Shown in pieces: positions 26,550 through 35,007 of a DNA stretch of 64,000 bases. The notes under the pieces are model-generated. The model was not told the origin of the DNA. It was given only the letters and a program-made list of their open reading frames with translations, and ran no database searches. Position numbers and translations under genes: made by a program. This stretch comes from JBLZUR01 sp048565625 (lineage in GTDB: Bacteria; Pseudomonadota; Alphaproteobacteria; Sphingomonadales; Sphingomonadaceae). Location: positions 248,001 to 312,000 of the forward strand of contig NZ_JBLZUR010000002.1 in NCBI RefSeq assembly GCF_048565625.1, read 5' to 3'. Every line of letters starts with the position of its first letter. The first letter of the stretch is position 1.

Positions 26550-27236
26550 ATGTCGGAGTTGAAGGTCGGTTCGAAGAAGGCGGTTCGTACGCCCGCCGTC
26601 CGCCGCACACAGGCGCAGCGCACTGAAGAAATGCGCGCGAAACTGTCGCAAGCGGCGTTCGAGATCGTCGCCGAAAAAGGGCATTCGGCATTCCGGACGG
26701 CGGCTGTCGCGGCGCGTGCGGGGGTGAGTCAGGGTGCGCAGGTACACCACTTTGCGACGAAGGACGGGCTGACCCTCGCCGCGCTGGAATATGCCTTTGC
26801 CGAGGCTTCGCGGCTTTCGCGGAAGCGGCTTGCCGCGATCCCCGCTGGTGCGAACCCGCTGCCGCATCTTCTGGCCGATCTGCGCGAATTCTTCCTGGGC
26901 ACGCATTACTGGGTCGCGCTCGACATCGCGATCGATGGGTCGAAGACCGACGGGATCAAGGAAGAAATCAGCCGGATTGCGGGCGAATATCGCGGGCAGG
27001 TCTATGCGAACTGGAGCCGGGTTCTGGTCGATTCGGGCTGGGCGGCAAGCGACGCCGAAGAGATCGTGCGCATCGCTGCCTCGATGCTCGGCGGCATGGG
27101 TATGCGCTCGCTCTGGGAAGACGTGACGCCGCATCTCGATGCGGTGATCGCGCGCATCGAGCAGATGATCGTCAACACCTGGCCACTCCCAGCAGCTCTC
27201 GACGGGAAACCGAAGCGGCGCCGGACGAAAAGCTAG
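26550..27236 (+). CDS. TetR-family transcriptional regulator, CymR-like
   Basis: A 228-residue TetR protein. The N-terminal region beginning RRTQAQRTEEMRAKLSQAA, then GVSQGAQVHHFATKDGL near 65-81, is the helix-turn-helix domain and resembles CymR, the cumate-responsive repressor of Pseudomonas putida F1, as I recall it. The C-terminal helices hold the ligand pocket. It is divergent from the dioxygenase operon, the usual location for an autoregulated repressor. A GTG at 26541 with AAGGGGG upstream is an alternative start. A p-cumate-type carboxylate ligand is inferred, not shown. Confidence 0.82.
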   Translation: MSELKVGSKKAVRTPAVRRTQAQRTEEMRAKLSQAAFEIVAEKGHSAFRTAAVAARAGVSQGAQVHHFATKDGLTLAALEYAFAEASRLSRKRLAAIPAGANPLPHLLADLREFFLGTHYWVALDIAIDGSKTDGIKEEISRIAGEYRGQVYANWSRVLVDSGWAASDAEEIVRIAASMLGGMGMRSLWEDVTPHLDAVIARIEQMIVNTWPLPAALDGKPKRRRTKS

Positions 27237-29155
27237 GCGGCGTTCGCGGTCAGCTTAGCCAACGCGGCTTCGATGGCACCGATTGCTGAGGGGTCATCGA
27301 TCGTCGCGGGCATGGTGAAGGCTTCCCCATCCGCGATCCGGCGGATGGTCGAGCGGAGCACCTTGCCCGATCGGGTCTTCGGCAGCAGGCTGGTCACCGC
27401 GACCGACTTGAACGCCGCCACGGGGCCGAGTTCGTTGCGCACCCGCTCAACGACCTCGCGGCAGATCGACGCCTCGTCCCGCGACACGCCGCTCTTCAGG
27501 ACGACGAGGCCGAGCGGCACCATGCCCTTCAGCGCGTCGGCTACCCCCACGACCGCGCATTCCGCCACGTCGGGATGGGCGGCGACGATTTGCTCGATCC
27601 CCCCGGTGGACAGGCGATGGCCGGCGACGTTGATGATGTCGTCGATTCGGCTCATCACATGGACATAGCCATCAGCGTCGATCAGGCCGGCGTCCCCGGT
27701 TGTGTAATAGCCCGGATGGGCGGTGAGATAGGCATCGACGAAATGCGCCTGCCGCTGCCACAGGGTGGTCAACGCGCCGGGGGCCAGCGGCAGGCGGATG
27801 ACGATGTCGCCGGTCTCACCCGCAGGCAGCTCCTCGCCCTCTGCGTTGAGGATGGCGAAACGGTAGCCGGGCACGGGTCGCCCCGCGCTGCCGTGCCGTG
27901 TGGCGGGTGGGCCCAGACCGAGGCAGGTGGCGAGCGCGGGCCAGCCGAGTTCGGTCTGCCACCAATGGTCGATGACCGGCACGCCCAGTACGCGTTCCGC
28001 CCAGCCGAGCGTATCGGGGTCGGCCCGCTCGCCCGCCAGGAACAGCGCGCGCAGTTGGCCTGTGCCATGTGCGGCGACCTCACGGCCCTCCGGATCCTCG
28101 CGCTTGATCGCGCGGATCGCAGTCGGTGCGGTGAAGAAGACGTCGACATCGTGGTCGCGAATCACCCGCCAGAACGTGCCGGCATCCGGCGTGCCGACCG
28201 GCTTGCCCTCGAACATCACCGTGGTGCAGCCGAGGAACAGCGGGCCATAGACGATGTAGCTGTGTCCGACCGCCCAGCCGATGTCCGATCCCGCCCAGAA
28301 TGTCTCGCCGGGGCGGACGCCATAGATGTTCGGCAGGCTCCAGGTCAGCGCGACGGCATGGCCGCCATGGTCGTGGACGACGCCCTTGGGGATGCCCGTC
28401 GTGCCCGAGGTGTAGAGGATGTAGAGCGGATCGCCCGCGGCAACGGCCGTGCAGGGAGCCTCCTCCGAACCGGACAGCGCGTCCGCCCAGTCGAGGTCGC
28501 GCATCGGCAGTAATTGAGCGGTCAGCTGCGGCCGCTGGAGGACGATGCAGCGTTCGACCTTGCTGACCGACAAGGCGATCGCCTCGTCCAGCAGCGGCTT
28601 GTAGGCGACCACCCGGTTCGGCTCCAACCCGCAGGAGGCGGTGAGCACCAGCTTCGGCGTCGCGTCATCGATCCGCTTGGCGAGCTCGGCCGCCGCAAAG
28701 CCGCCGAAGACCACCGAGTGGACCGCGCCTAGACGCGCGCAGGCGAGCATCGCGAACACCGCCTCCGGCACCATCGGCATGTAGATGAGGACGCGGTCGC
28801 CCTTCGCGACGCCGAACGCGGCCATCATCCCCGCGACGCGCGCGACCTCGGTCTGCAGCTGCCGGTAAGTGAAGCGGCGAACGTCGCCGGTCATCGCGCT
28901 GTCGTGGATCAGGGCGATGCGCTCGCCGAGGCCCGCCTCCACATGCCGGTCCACGGCATTGTAGCAGGTGTTGAGCGTGCCGCCGGGGAACCAGTCGGCC
29001 ATGCCGTCGTCGCGCAGGCGGAAGGCTTGCTCCGGTGGCTGATCCCAGCCGACCGCCTCCGCCGCCTTACGCCAGAAGCCCTCCGGATCATCGACGCTGC
29101 GGCCGTAGACATCGTCATAGTCGCCGACGCGATCGGGCACGGCAGGGGCGGTCAT
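27233..29155 (-). CDS. Acyl-CoA synthetase, PrpE-like (candidate isobutyryl-CoA or propionyl-CoA synthetase)
   Basis: A 640-residue adenylate-forming enzyme. ILYTSGTTGIPKGVVHDHGG is the AMP-binding P-loop, HWWQTELGWPA the acyl-pocket motif and KTRSGKVLRSTIRRI near the C-terminus supplies the catalytic Lys. The architecture matches propionyl-CoA synthetase PrpE and ACSS3 rather than aryl-CoA ligases. In a cumate pathway the hydrolase releases isobutyrate, which this enzyme could activate; that is inference. The ATG overlaps the aldolase stop (ATGA). Its 3' end overlaps the convergent TetR stop by 4 bases. The long N-terminal extension of the open frame is not part of the protein. Confidence 0.87.
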   Translation of the reverse strand: MTAPAVPDRVGDYDDVYGRSVDDPEGFWRKAAEAVGWDQPPEQAFRLRDDGMADWFPGGTLNTCYNAVDRHVEAGLGERIALIHDSAMTGDVRRFTYRQLQTEVARVAGMMAAFGVAKGDRVLIYMPMVPEAVFAMLACARLGAVHSVVFGGFAAAELAKRIDDATPKLVLTASCGLEPNRVVAYKPLLDEAIALSVSKVERCIVLQRPQLTAQLLPMRDLDWADALSGSEEAPCTAVAAGDPLYILYTSGTTGIPKGVVHDHGGHAVALTWSLPNIYGVRPGETFWAGSDIGWAVGHSYIVYGPLFLGCTTVMFEGKPVGTPDAGTFWRVIRDHDVDVFFTAPTAIRAIKREDPEGREVAAHGTGQLRALFLAGERADPDTLGWAERVLGVPVIDHWWQTELGWPALATCLGLGPPATRHGSAGRPVPGYRFAILNAEGEELPAGETGDIVIRLPLAPGALTTLWQRQAHFVDAYLTAHPGYYTTGDAGLIDADGYVHVMSRIDDIINVAGHRLSTGGIEQIVAAHPDVAECAVVGVADALKGMVPLGLVVLKSGVSRDEASICREVVERVRNELGPVAAFKSVAVTSLLPKTRSGKVLRSTIRRIADGEAFTMPATIDDPSAIGAIEAALAKLTANAA

Positions 29156-30186
29156 GCGCCCGCCCGCTGCTTGGCCATGTCGAGCGCGACGTCGACGATC
29201 ATGTCCTCCTGCCCACCGACCATCTTGCGGCGGCCGAGTTCGATCAGGATCGCGCGGGTGTCGAGGCCGTGGTCCGCCGCCGCCTTCTCCGCATGGCGCA
29301 GGAAGGAGGAGTAGACGCCCGCATAGCCCAGGCTCAGCGTCTCGCGATCGACGCGCACCGGCCGGTCCTGCAGCGGGCGAACGAGGTCCTCCGCCGCATC
29401 CATCAGGCCGAAGAGGTCGCAGCCGTGGTTCCACCCCTGCACGTCGGCGGCGGCGATGAACACCTCCAGCGGCGCGTTGCCCGCGCCCGCGCCCATGCCG
29501 GCGAGGCTCGCATCCACCCGTACCGCGCCGTTTTCCACCGCGACGATCGAATTGGCGACGCCCAGCGAGAGGTTGTGGTGGGCGTGGACGCCGCGCTGCG
29601 TCTCCGGCTTCAGCACGCGGTCATAGGCCTGCAGGCGCGCGGCGTACTGCGCCATCGTCATCGCCCCGCCGCTGTCGGTCACATAGACGCAATGCGCGCC
29701 ATAGCTTTCCATCAGCAGGGCCTGCTGCGCGAGCGCATCCGGCTCGCTCATATGGCTCATCATCAGGAAGCCGGAGACGTCCATGCCGAGGTTGCGGGCG
29801 TATTCGATATGCTGCTTGGCGACATCCGCCTCGGTGCAGTGGGTCGCGACGCGCACCGATCGCACGCCGAGGTCATAGGCATGCTTCAGGTCGTGGATGG
29901 TGCCGATACCGGGCAGCAGCAGGGTGGTGAGGACGCTGTGCTCCAGCACCTCCGCCACCGCCTCGATCCAGTCCCAGTCGGTATGTGCGCCGAAGCCGTA
30001 GTTGAAGGATGAGCCGGACAGGCCGTCGCCATGCGCCACCTCGATGGCATCGACCTTTGCGGCATCGAGCGCGCGGGCGATCGCCTGGACGTGATCCAGC
30101 CCGTATTGATGACGGATCGCGTGCATTCCGTCGCGGAGCGTGACGTCCTGGATGTAGAGCTTCTGCGTGGCGGGATCGAGGCTCAT
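29152..30186 (-). CDS. mhpE: 4-hydroxy-2-oxovalerate aldolase
   Basis: A 344-residue TIM-barrel aldolase of the DmpG/BphI/MhpE family. VTLRDGMHAIRHQYG near 15-29 is the family signature with catalytic Asp and His, and the metal-binding HAHHNLSLG lies near 200-208. It cleaves 4-hydroxy-2-oxovalerate to pyruvate and acetaldehyde and channels the aldehyde to its partner dehydrogenase. The ATG overlaps the dehydrogenase stop (ATGA), as in most meta-cleavage operons. In the p-cumate pathway this is the CmtG role. Confidence 0.93.
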   Translation of the reverse strand: MSLDPATQKLYIQDVTLRDGMHAIRHQYGLDHVQAIARALDAAKVDAIEVAHGDGLSGSSFNYGFGAHTDWDWIEAVAEVLEHSVLTTLLLPGIGTIHDLKHAYDLGVRSVRVATHCTEADVAKQHIEYARNLGMDVSGFLMMSHMSEPDALAQQALLMESYGAHCVYVTDSGGAMTMAQYAARLQAYDRVLKPETQRGVHAHHNLSLGVANSIVAVENGAVRVDASLAGMGAGAGNAPLEVFIAAADVQGWNHGCDLFGLMDAAEDLVRPLQDRPVRVDRETLSLGYAGVYSSFLRHAEKAAADHGLDTRAILIELGRRKMVGGQEDMIVDVALDMAKQRAGA

Positions 30187-31118
30187 GCCGCCACCTTCTG
30201 GAGCCGTGCCGCCACCTTCTCCGCCGTGCGGAGCGCCGCCGACGTCATGATGTCGAGATTGCCCGCATAGGCCGGCAGGTAATGGGCGGCACCCTCCACC
30301 TCCAGGAACACGCTGACCTTCAGGCCGGTGAACTCGGCGTCCATTTCGGGGATGCGCAGCGGCTGGTTGCCGCCGATCCGTTCAACCTGCACCTCCTGCT
30401 TCAGGCGATAGCCCGGGACATAGGCGCGCACCTCCTCGACCATCGCCTCGACCGAGGCGGCGATCGCCGCCGGGTCGCCGTCGTCCGTCAGGCAGTAGAC
30501 CGTGTCGCGCATGATGAGCGGCGGCTCTGCGGGGTTGAGGACGATGATCGCCTTGCCGCGGTCCGCCCCGCCCACTTCGGATATGGCGCGGCTGGTCGTC
30601 TCGGTAAACTCGTCGATATTGGCGCGGGTGCCGGGTCCGGCCGATTTCGACGCGATCGATGCCACGATCTCGCCATAGCGGACCTTCGCCACCCTGTTCA
30701 CCGCCGCCACGATCGGGATCGTCGCCTGCCCGCCGCAGGTGACCATGTTGAGGTTGCCGGCGTCCAGATGCGCGTCGCCGTTGACAGGCGGAATCACATA
30801 GGGGCCGATCGCCGCCGGGGTGAGGTCGATCACCGTCTTGCCGTGGCTGCGCAGCACCGCGTCATGATGCTTGTGCGCGCCGGCCGAAGTCGCGTCGAAC
30901 ACGATGCCGATCTCGGCGAAGCAGGGCAGGGCGACGAGGCCGTCGATGCCGCCCGATGTGGTCGCGACGCCCATCCGCTCGGCACGCTTCAGCCCGTCCG
31001 ATTCCGGATCGATGCCGACCATCGCCGCCACCTCCAGCGTGTCGGACAGGCGCATCACCTTGATCATCAGATCGGTGCCGATATTGCCCGATCCGATGAT
31101 CGCGACCTTGGTCTTCAT
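30183..31118 (-). CDS. mhpF: Acetaldehyde dehydrogenase, acylating
   Basis: A 311-residue NAD-dependent enzyme of the DmpF/BphJ/MhpF family. KVAIIGSGNIGTD near 3-15 binds NAD, and NMVTCGGQATIP near 126-137 carries the catalytic Cys. It converts acetaldehyde to acetyl-CoA and works as a channelled complex with the aldolase. The true ATG is at 31118; a much longer upstream frame is not coding. ATGA overlaps link it to both neighbours. Confidence 0.93.
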   Translation of the reverse strand: MKTKVAIIGSGNIGTDLMIKVMRLSDTLEVAAMVGIDPESDGLKRAERMGVATTSGGIDGLVALPCFAEIGIVFDATSAGAHKHHDAVLRSHGKTVIDLTPAAIGPYVIPPVNGDAHLDAGNLNMVTCGGQATIPIVAAVNRVAKVRYGEIVASIASKSAGPGTRANIDEFTETTSRAISEVGGADRGKAIIVLNPAEPPLIMRDTVYCLTDDGDPAAIAASVEAMVEEVRAYVPGYRLKQEVQVERIGGNQPLRIPEMDAEFTGLKVSVFLEVEGAAHYLPAYAGNLDIMTSAALRTAEKVAARLQKVAA

Positions 31119-31909
31119 GAGCGTACCCCACAACTGAAGCCGACGCTGCCGAGGCCGCCGATCTTCGCCTCCAGCCGGTCGCCCGGCCCGAACGCCACCA
31201 TCGGCCCCAGCGCACCCGAAAGCACGACATCGCCCGCCTGCAGCGCCTCGCCCCGCTCCGCCAAAGTCGCTGCCAGCCAGCGGACGGCGTTCAGCGGATG
31301 GCCGAGGCACGCCGCGCCCGCACCCAGCGACACCACCGCGCCGTTCTGCGTCATCGCCATGCCGCAGGTGTAGAGGTCGAGGCCGTCCAGCTTGCGCCGG
31401 TCGTCGCCCAGCACGAAGAGCGCGGAGGAGCCGTTGTCCGCCACCGTGTCGGCGAAGGTGATCTTCCAGTCGGCGATGCGGCTGTCCACGATCTCGATCG
31501 CGGCGGCGGCATGGTCGATGGCGGCTGCGAGATCCTCCACCGACAGGTTCGGATCGTCCACCGTCCGGCCCATGACGAAGGCGACCTCCGCCTCCGCCTT
31601 CGGCTGGATCAGGCGGGTGGGATCGACCTCGCCGCCGTTCGGAACGGCCATGTCGGCGAACAGGGCCCCGAAATCCGGCCGGTCCACCCCCAATTGCGCC
31701 TGCACCGCCTTGGCGGTCAGCCCGACCTTGCGACCGACCAGCTTGCGGCCTTGGCGCTGCCAATGCGCGACGTTGATCGACTGGACGGCATAGGCACCGT
31801 CCGCATCGGTCGGCTCCAGCGCATCGCGCAGCGGTGGCACCACGCCGCCCGTATAGGCGGCGCGCAGCCTTGCCGCGATCGCGGGATGATCGGTCGCCAT
31901 TCCGCTCAC
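31115..31909 (-). CDS. mhpD: 2-keto-4-pentenoate (2-hydroxypenta-2,4-dienoate) hydratase
   Basis: A 264-residue enzyme of the hydratase/decarboxylase family. GRKVGLTAKAVQAQLGVDRPD near 59-79, KAEAEVAFVMG near 105-115 and the EIVDSRIADW region near 140-150 give the metal-binding acid pattern. It hydrates 2-hydroxypenta-2,4-dienoate to 4-hydroxy-2-oxovalerate, the substrate of the aldolase. The GTG at 31909 overlaps the SDR stop (GTGA); an in-frame ATG at 31900 is the alternative start. This is the CmtF role. Confidence 0.92.
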   Translation of the reverse strand: MSGMATDHPAIAARLRAAYTGGVVPPLRDALEPTDADGAYAVQSINVAHWQRQGRKLVGRKVGLTAKAVQAQLGVDRPDFGALFADMAVPNGGEVDPTRLIQPKAEAEVAFVMGRTVDDPNLSVEDLAAAIDHAAAAIEIVDSRIADWKITFADTVADNGSSALFVLGDDRRKLDGLDLYTCGMAMTQNGAVVSLGAGAACLGHPLNAVRWLAATLAERGEALQAGDVVLSGALGPMVAFGPGDRLEAKIGGLGSVGFSCGVRS

Positions 31910-32661
31910 AGGCTCATGAAGATGCCGCCGTCAACGACGATGTTCTGGCCGTTCACGTAGGACGCCTCGTCGCTCGCCAGCCACAAAGCCGCGCCGGCGA
32001 TGTCGCCCGGCTGCTGCGGCCGCTCGATCGTGCGCATCTGGGATGCGACGCCTTCGAACTGGGCGTGTTGCTCGGCATTGGCCATCGCATTGGCGGAGTG
32101 GGTGTAGCCGGGCGAGATCGCGTTGACGGTGATGCCCGCCTTGGTCGCCCCGAACTCGCGCGCCATGCCGCGGGTCATCGCCGCGAGCGCGCCCTTGCTG
32201 GCGACATAGTGGAGCATGAACGGAATGCCGACGTGCGCGATCACCGAGGCGATGTTGATGATGCGTCCGCCGCCCTTTTCGCGCATCGCGCCGGAGACGG
32301 CGGTGGCGCAGAGCCAGGGGCCCATCACGTTGACGGCCATCATCTTCTGCCAGTCGGCGATTTGTAGCGCTTCCATCGGGGTATAGCTGACGCCGGTGAA
32401 GATGCCGGCATTGTTGACCAGCACGTCGATACCGCCGAAGCGGTCGACGGCCGCCTTGGCCATCGCCTGCGTGCTTGCCTGATCGGAGACGTCGGTCGCA
32501 ACGCCCAGGGCCTTGTCGCCCAACTCCGCCGCAGCGGCATCGGCGCCCTTCATGTCCGCGATGACGACGTTGGCGCCTTCCTTCAGGAAAAGCTCCGAAA
32601 TGGCGCGGCCGATGCCGGCAGCGCCTCCGGTAATGATCGCGGTGCGGCCTTCGAGACGCAT
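31906..32661 (-). CDS. Short-chain dehydrogenase (candidate cumic alcohol dehydrogenase)
   Basis: A 251-residue classical SDR. ITGGAAGIGRA near 9-19, IADMKG after beta-2, VLVNNAG near 86-92 and YVASK near 152-156 are all present. It lies between the hydratase (4-base overlap) and the ferredoxin reductase (36 bp gap), inside the meta-cleavage operon. CymB of the p-cymene pathway is an SDR that oxidises cumic alcohol, and this gene is a good candidate. A second cis-diol dehydrogenase activity cannot be ruled out. Confidence 0.8.
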   Translation of the reverse strand: MRLEGRTAIITGGAAGIGRAISELFLKEGANVVIADMKGADAAAAELGDKALGVATDVSDQASTQAMAKAAVDRFGGIDVLVNNAGIFTGVSYTPMEALQIADWQKMMAVNVMGPWLCATAVSGAMREKGGGRIINIASVIAHVGIPFMLHYVASKGALAAMTRGMAREFGATKAGITVNAISPGYTHSANAMANAEQHAQFEGVASQMRTIERPQQPGDIAGAALWLASDEASYVNGQNIVVDGGIFMSL

Positions 32662-32697
32662 GTTCTAACTCCCCTCTCTATTGCTTTGAGCCGTCCG

Positions 32698-33768
32698 TCA
32701 CGCGGTGGCGGCGGCGGTCGTGCTGGCGTCGGTGAACTTGTCGTAGTGGATGCAGTCGAGCGGCACGCCGCCTGCGGTGAGCGTCTCGACACCGGCGTCG
32801 ATCATGCCGGGCGGGCCGCACAGATAACCCTGAGCTCCGCCCCCCAGACGATCGAGCGCCGCCGCGATATGCGCGGTGACGAAGCCGTCGCGCATCCCCG
32901 CGACCGGCTCTTCCGACAGCACCGGCCAGTAATCGAAGAACGCGGCCCAGCGCGACCGGATCGCGGCGATGCGATCCTCGGCATAGAGGTCGCGCGCACC
33001 CCGCGCACCGAACAGCAGGATGCAGTCGCGCCGCGCCCCGCGCGCCGCCGCGTCCTCCAGCAGGCTGATGATCGGGGCCATGCCGCTGCCGCCCGCGATG
33101 CAGACGATCGGGCCCGTCCCTTCGCGCAGCCAGAAATTGCCATGCGGCCCGTCCAAGGTCAGCGGATCACCCGGTTGCGCCGTGTCGAAGATGTACCCGG
33201 TGAAAGCGCCGCCCGGCACGCGCCGCACGAAGGTAGAGATACGCTGCCGCCCGCCTGCTTCCGGCTTCTCGGCATAGGAGTAAGATCGCGTCCGCGTGTC
33301 GCCGGGCCAGCCGACATTGACATACTGCCCTGCGATGTACGGCATCGGCCGGTCCAGCTCGATCACCAGCCGCTTGATGTCATGGGTGAGGTTCTCGCTT
33401 TCGACCAGCCGGCCCTGATAGCTCTCGGCACCCGGCCGGTCGGCGACGGCGGTATCGACCTCCAGCACCACCGGCCCCTTCGGCACCGCCTGGCAGGCGA
33501 GGATGTACCCGGCCTCCAGCTCCTCACGGCTCAGCGTATAGCTGAATGGGGTGATCGCATCGACCTTCCCCTCGATCAGCTTGCTGCGGCACGACCCGCA
33601 GGTGCCGACCGTGCAGTCATGCGGATAGGCGATGCCTTCCTTCAGCGCGCGCTCAAGGACCGTCTCGCCCTTCGGCACCGCGAACTGCGCGCCGGAGGGC
33701 TGGAGCGTCACGGTCCGTTCGGACCCGCCGCTGCCGCCGCCACCGAAGATCGACTTCAACCAGGACAT
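32698..33768 (-). CDS. Ferredoxin-reductase electron transfer component with plant-type [2Fe-2S] domain
   Basis: A 356-residue fusion. An N-terminal plant-type ferredoxin domain has HDCTVGTCGSC and ILACQAVP, the C-x4-C-x2-C plus distant Cys pattern, at about residues 45-90. An FNR-type FAD/NAD(P)H domain follows, with RSYSYAEKP near 157-165 and IAGGSGMAP near 222-230. This is the architecture of XylA, CymAb and BenC. It could feed both the XylM-like hydroxylase and the ring dioxygenase, since no separate ferredoxin or second reductase is in the window. A perfect inverted repeat lies 54 bp upstream of its ATG. Confidence 0.9.
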   Translation of the reverse strand: MSWLKSIFGGGGSGGSERTVTLQPSGAQFAVPKGETVLERALKEGIAYPHDCTVGTCGSCRSKLIEGKVDAITPFSYTLSREELEAGYILACQAVPKGPVVLEVDTAVADRPGAESYQGRLVESENLTHDIKRLVIELDRPMPYIAGQYVNVGWPGDTRTRSYSYAEKPEAGGRQRISTFVRRVPGGAFTGYIFDTAQPGDPLTLDGPHGNFWLREGTGPIVCIAGGSGMAPIISLLEDAAARGARRDCILLFGARGARDLYAEDRIAAIRSRWAAFFDYWPVLSEEPVAGMRDGFVTAHIAAALDRLGGGAQGYLCGPPGMIDAGVETLTAGGVPLDCIHYDKFTDASTTAAATA

Positions 33769-33819
33769 TGTGTTCTCTTTATCCTCGAGTTCGAAGGAGC
33801 TAGTCCTGCAGCGATCAAC

Positions 33820-33841
33820 ACAAACCGTATGACCGGTTTAT
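33820..33841. promoter_or_regulatory. Perfect inverted repeat AAACCG-N6-CGGTTT, candidate CymR-type operator
   Basis: AAACCG at 33822-33827 and CGGTTT at 33834-33839 are exact complements with a 6-nt spacer. The site is upstream of the ferredoxin reductase and meta-cleavage operon. Read on the minus strand it gives TATAAACCG-N6-CGGT, matching the element beside the TetR gene. A weaker relative with AAACCG lies at 37491-37504, upstream of the second TonB receptor. Confidence 0.55.
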
Positions 33842-33876
33842 ACCGCGGCTCTGCCAGGCGCAACCGCTTCACCACG

Positions 33877-34284
33877 TCATGCGTCCACTTGCGATAATGC
33901 GGCGATCCGCTCGGCGAACGGCGCGAAGGCCGCACTGTCGAAATACTCGTCAATCCGCACGATCTGGTCACCGCGCAGCTTCAGAACGAGGCAGGCGTGC
34001 AGGTCGGGGGTCGGAGTACCATCAGCGAAGGCGCCCACCAGGCTGTGCTGCTGCACAATGCCGTCTTCGATCCGGAAGCGGCGGATGTCGGCGTAACGAA
34101 GGCGCGAGGTGATGCGGAAGACTTGGTCGAGAAGAGCGATATTCTCGGCCTTGCTCTGCTCCACATTGGTCACGCCGTGCCAGATTGCGATGTCCTCGGC
34201 ATACAGGCTTTGCAGCCCCGCCGTGTCGCGCGCCTCGATTACCGCACCGAGCGCATCGGCGGCCTGTTCTGCAGCTTCGGTCAC
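33877..34284 (-). CDS. SnoaL/NTF2-like small protein
   Basis: A 135-residue NTF2-fold protein. The pattern LGAVIEARDTAGLQSLYAED then AIWHG is characteristic of the SnoaL-like superfamily of small cyclases, isomerases and ligand-binding proteins. I place the start at GTG 34284 because GGAGAG (34291-34296, minus strand) lies 6 bases upstream. It is separated from the reductase by the operator region, so it is transcribed towards it from its own start or with the GST upstream. The reaction, if any, is unknown. Confidence 0.7.
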   Translation of the reverse strand: MTEAAEQAADALGAVIEARDTAGLQSLYAEDIAIWHGVTNVEQSKAENIALLDQVFRITSRLRYADIRRFRIEDGIVQQHSLVGAFADGTPTPDLHACLVLKLRGDQIVRIDEYFDSAAFAPFAERIAALSQVDA

Positions 34285-34351
34285 GGCATTCTCTCCTTCG
34301 TCTCCGCCCTCGGCTATCCCAAGGGCTTCCGACTGTATCCTATGCAAATGG

Positions 34352-34993
34352 TCAGGTCAGTTCTACCGGCAGTTGCGGGTCGGCCTTGGCGCGGGTGGCT
34401 TGAAACGCAGGTCGCGCGCTCACCCGCTTCAAATAGGCCTGAATCGCGGGCAGGCCGGAAATGTCGTAAGGCGTGAACATCCGCATCGTGCCGAGCGGAA
34501 AGGCCATCATGATGTCCGCGAGCGTGAACCGATCACCGGCGAACCACTCCGCCTGACCAAGCCGAGTCTCGATCATCGCATAGGCGCGGTCGAGCCGCCC
34601 ACGCAGCCCGCTAAGCGTCGTGTTGTCGCTGTCGGCACCGGCGAGGCCGAGCGCGACCTCGATCATGCCGTTCGCCATCAACGAGGCATTCGAGAAATGG
34701 AACCAGTAGAGGTACTCCGCAAAGTTCGCATCATCGGGCCCCAGGATGAAGCGTCCGCCGCCGTGCTTGCGAGCGACATACTCCAGGATCGCCCCCGACT
34801 CCCCAAGCACGACATCCCCGTCGACGATGACGGGAGCCGTGCCGGCGGGATGCAGTGCGCGATAGGCGTCGGGGGCGAGCATCGTCTCCGCATCCCGCGC
34901 GTGGATGACGAGATCGTAGGGCAGGCCCAGTTCCTCGCACAGCCAGACGACCCGCTCCGACTGCGAAATCCCGAGGTGATGGACGGTCAACAT
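34352..34993 (-). CDS. Glutathione S-transferase
   Basis: A 213-residue protein. The N-terminal thioredoxin-fold domain has SQSERVVWLCEELGLPY near 10-26 and GTAPVIVDGDVVLGESGAIL near 51-70, which is the glutathione-binding cis-Pro and ES motif. The all-helical C-terminal domain ends in FTLADIMMAF near 157-166. GSTs in aromatic degradation clusters detoxify quinone or epoxide intermediates or isomerise products. It is followed at 67 bp by the SnoaL-like gene and preceded at 14 bp by the TonB receptor. Confidence 0.88.
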   Translation of the reverse strand: MLTVHHLGISQSERVVWLCEELGLPYDLVIHARDAETMLAPDAYRALHPAGTAPVIVDGDVVLGESGAILEYVARKHGGGRFILGPDDANFAEYLYWFHFSNASLMANGMIEVALGLAGADSDNTTLSGLRGRLDRAYAMIETRLGQAEWFAGDRFTLADIMMAFPLGTMRMFTPYDISGLPAIQAYLKRVSARPAFQATRAKADPQLPVELT

Positions 34994-35007
34994 TGCTTGT
35001 CGGCTCC

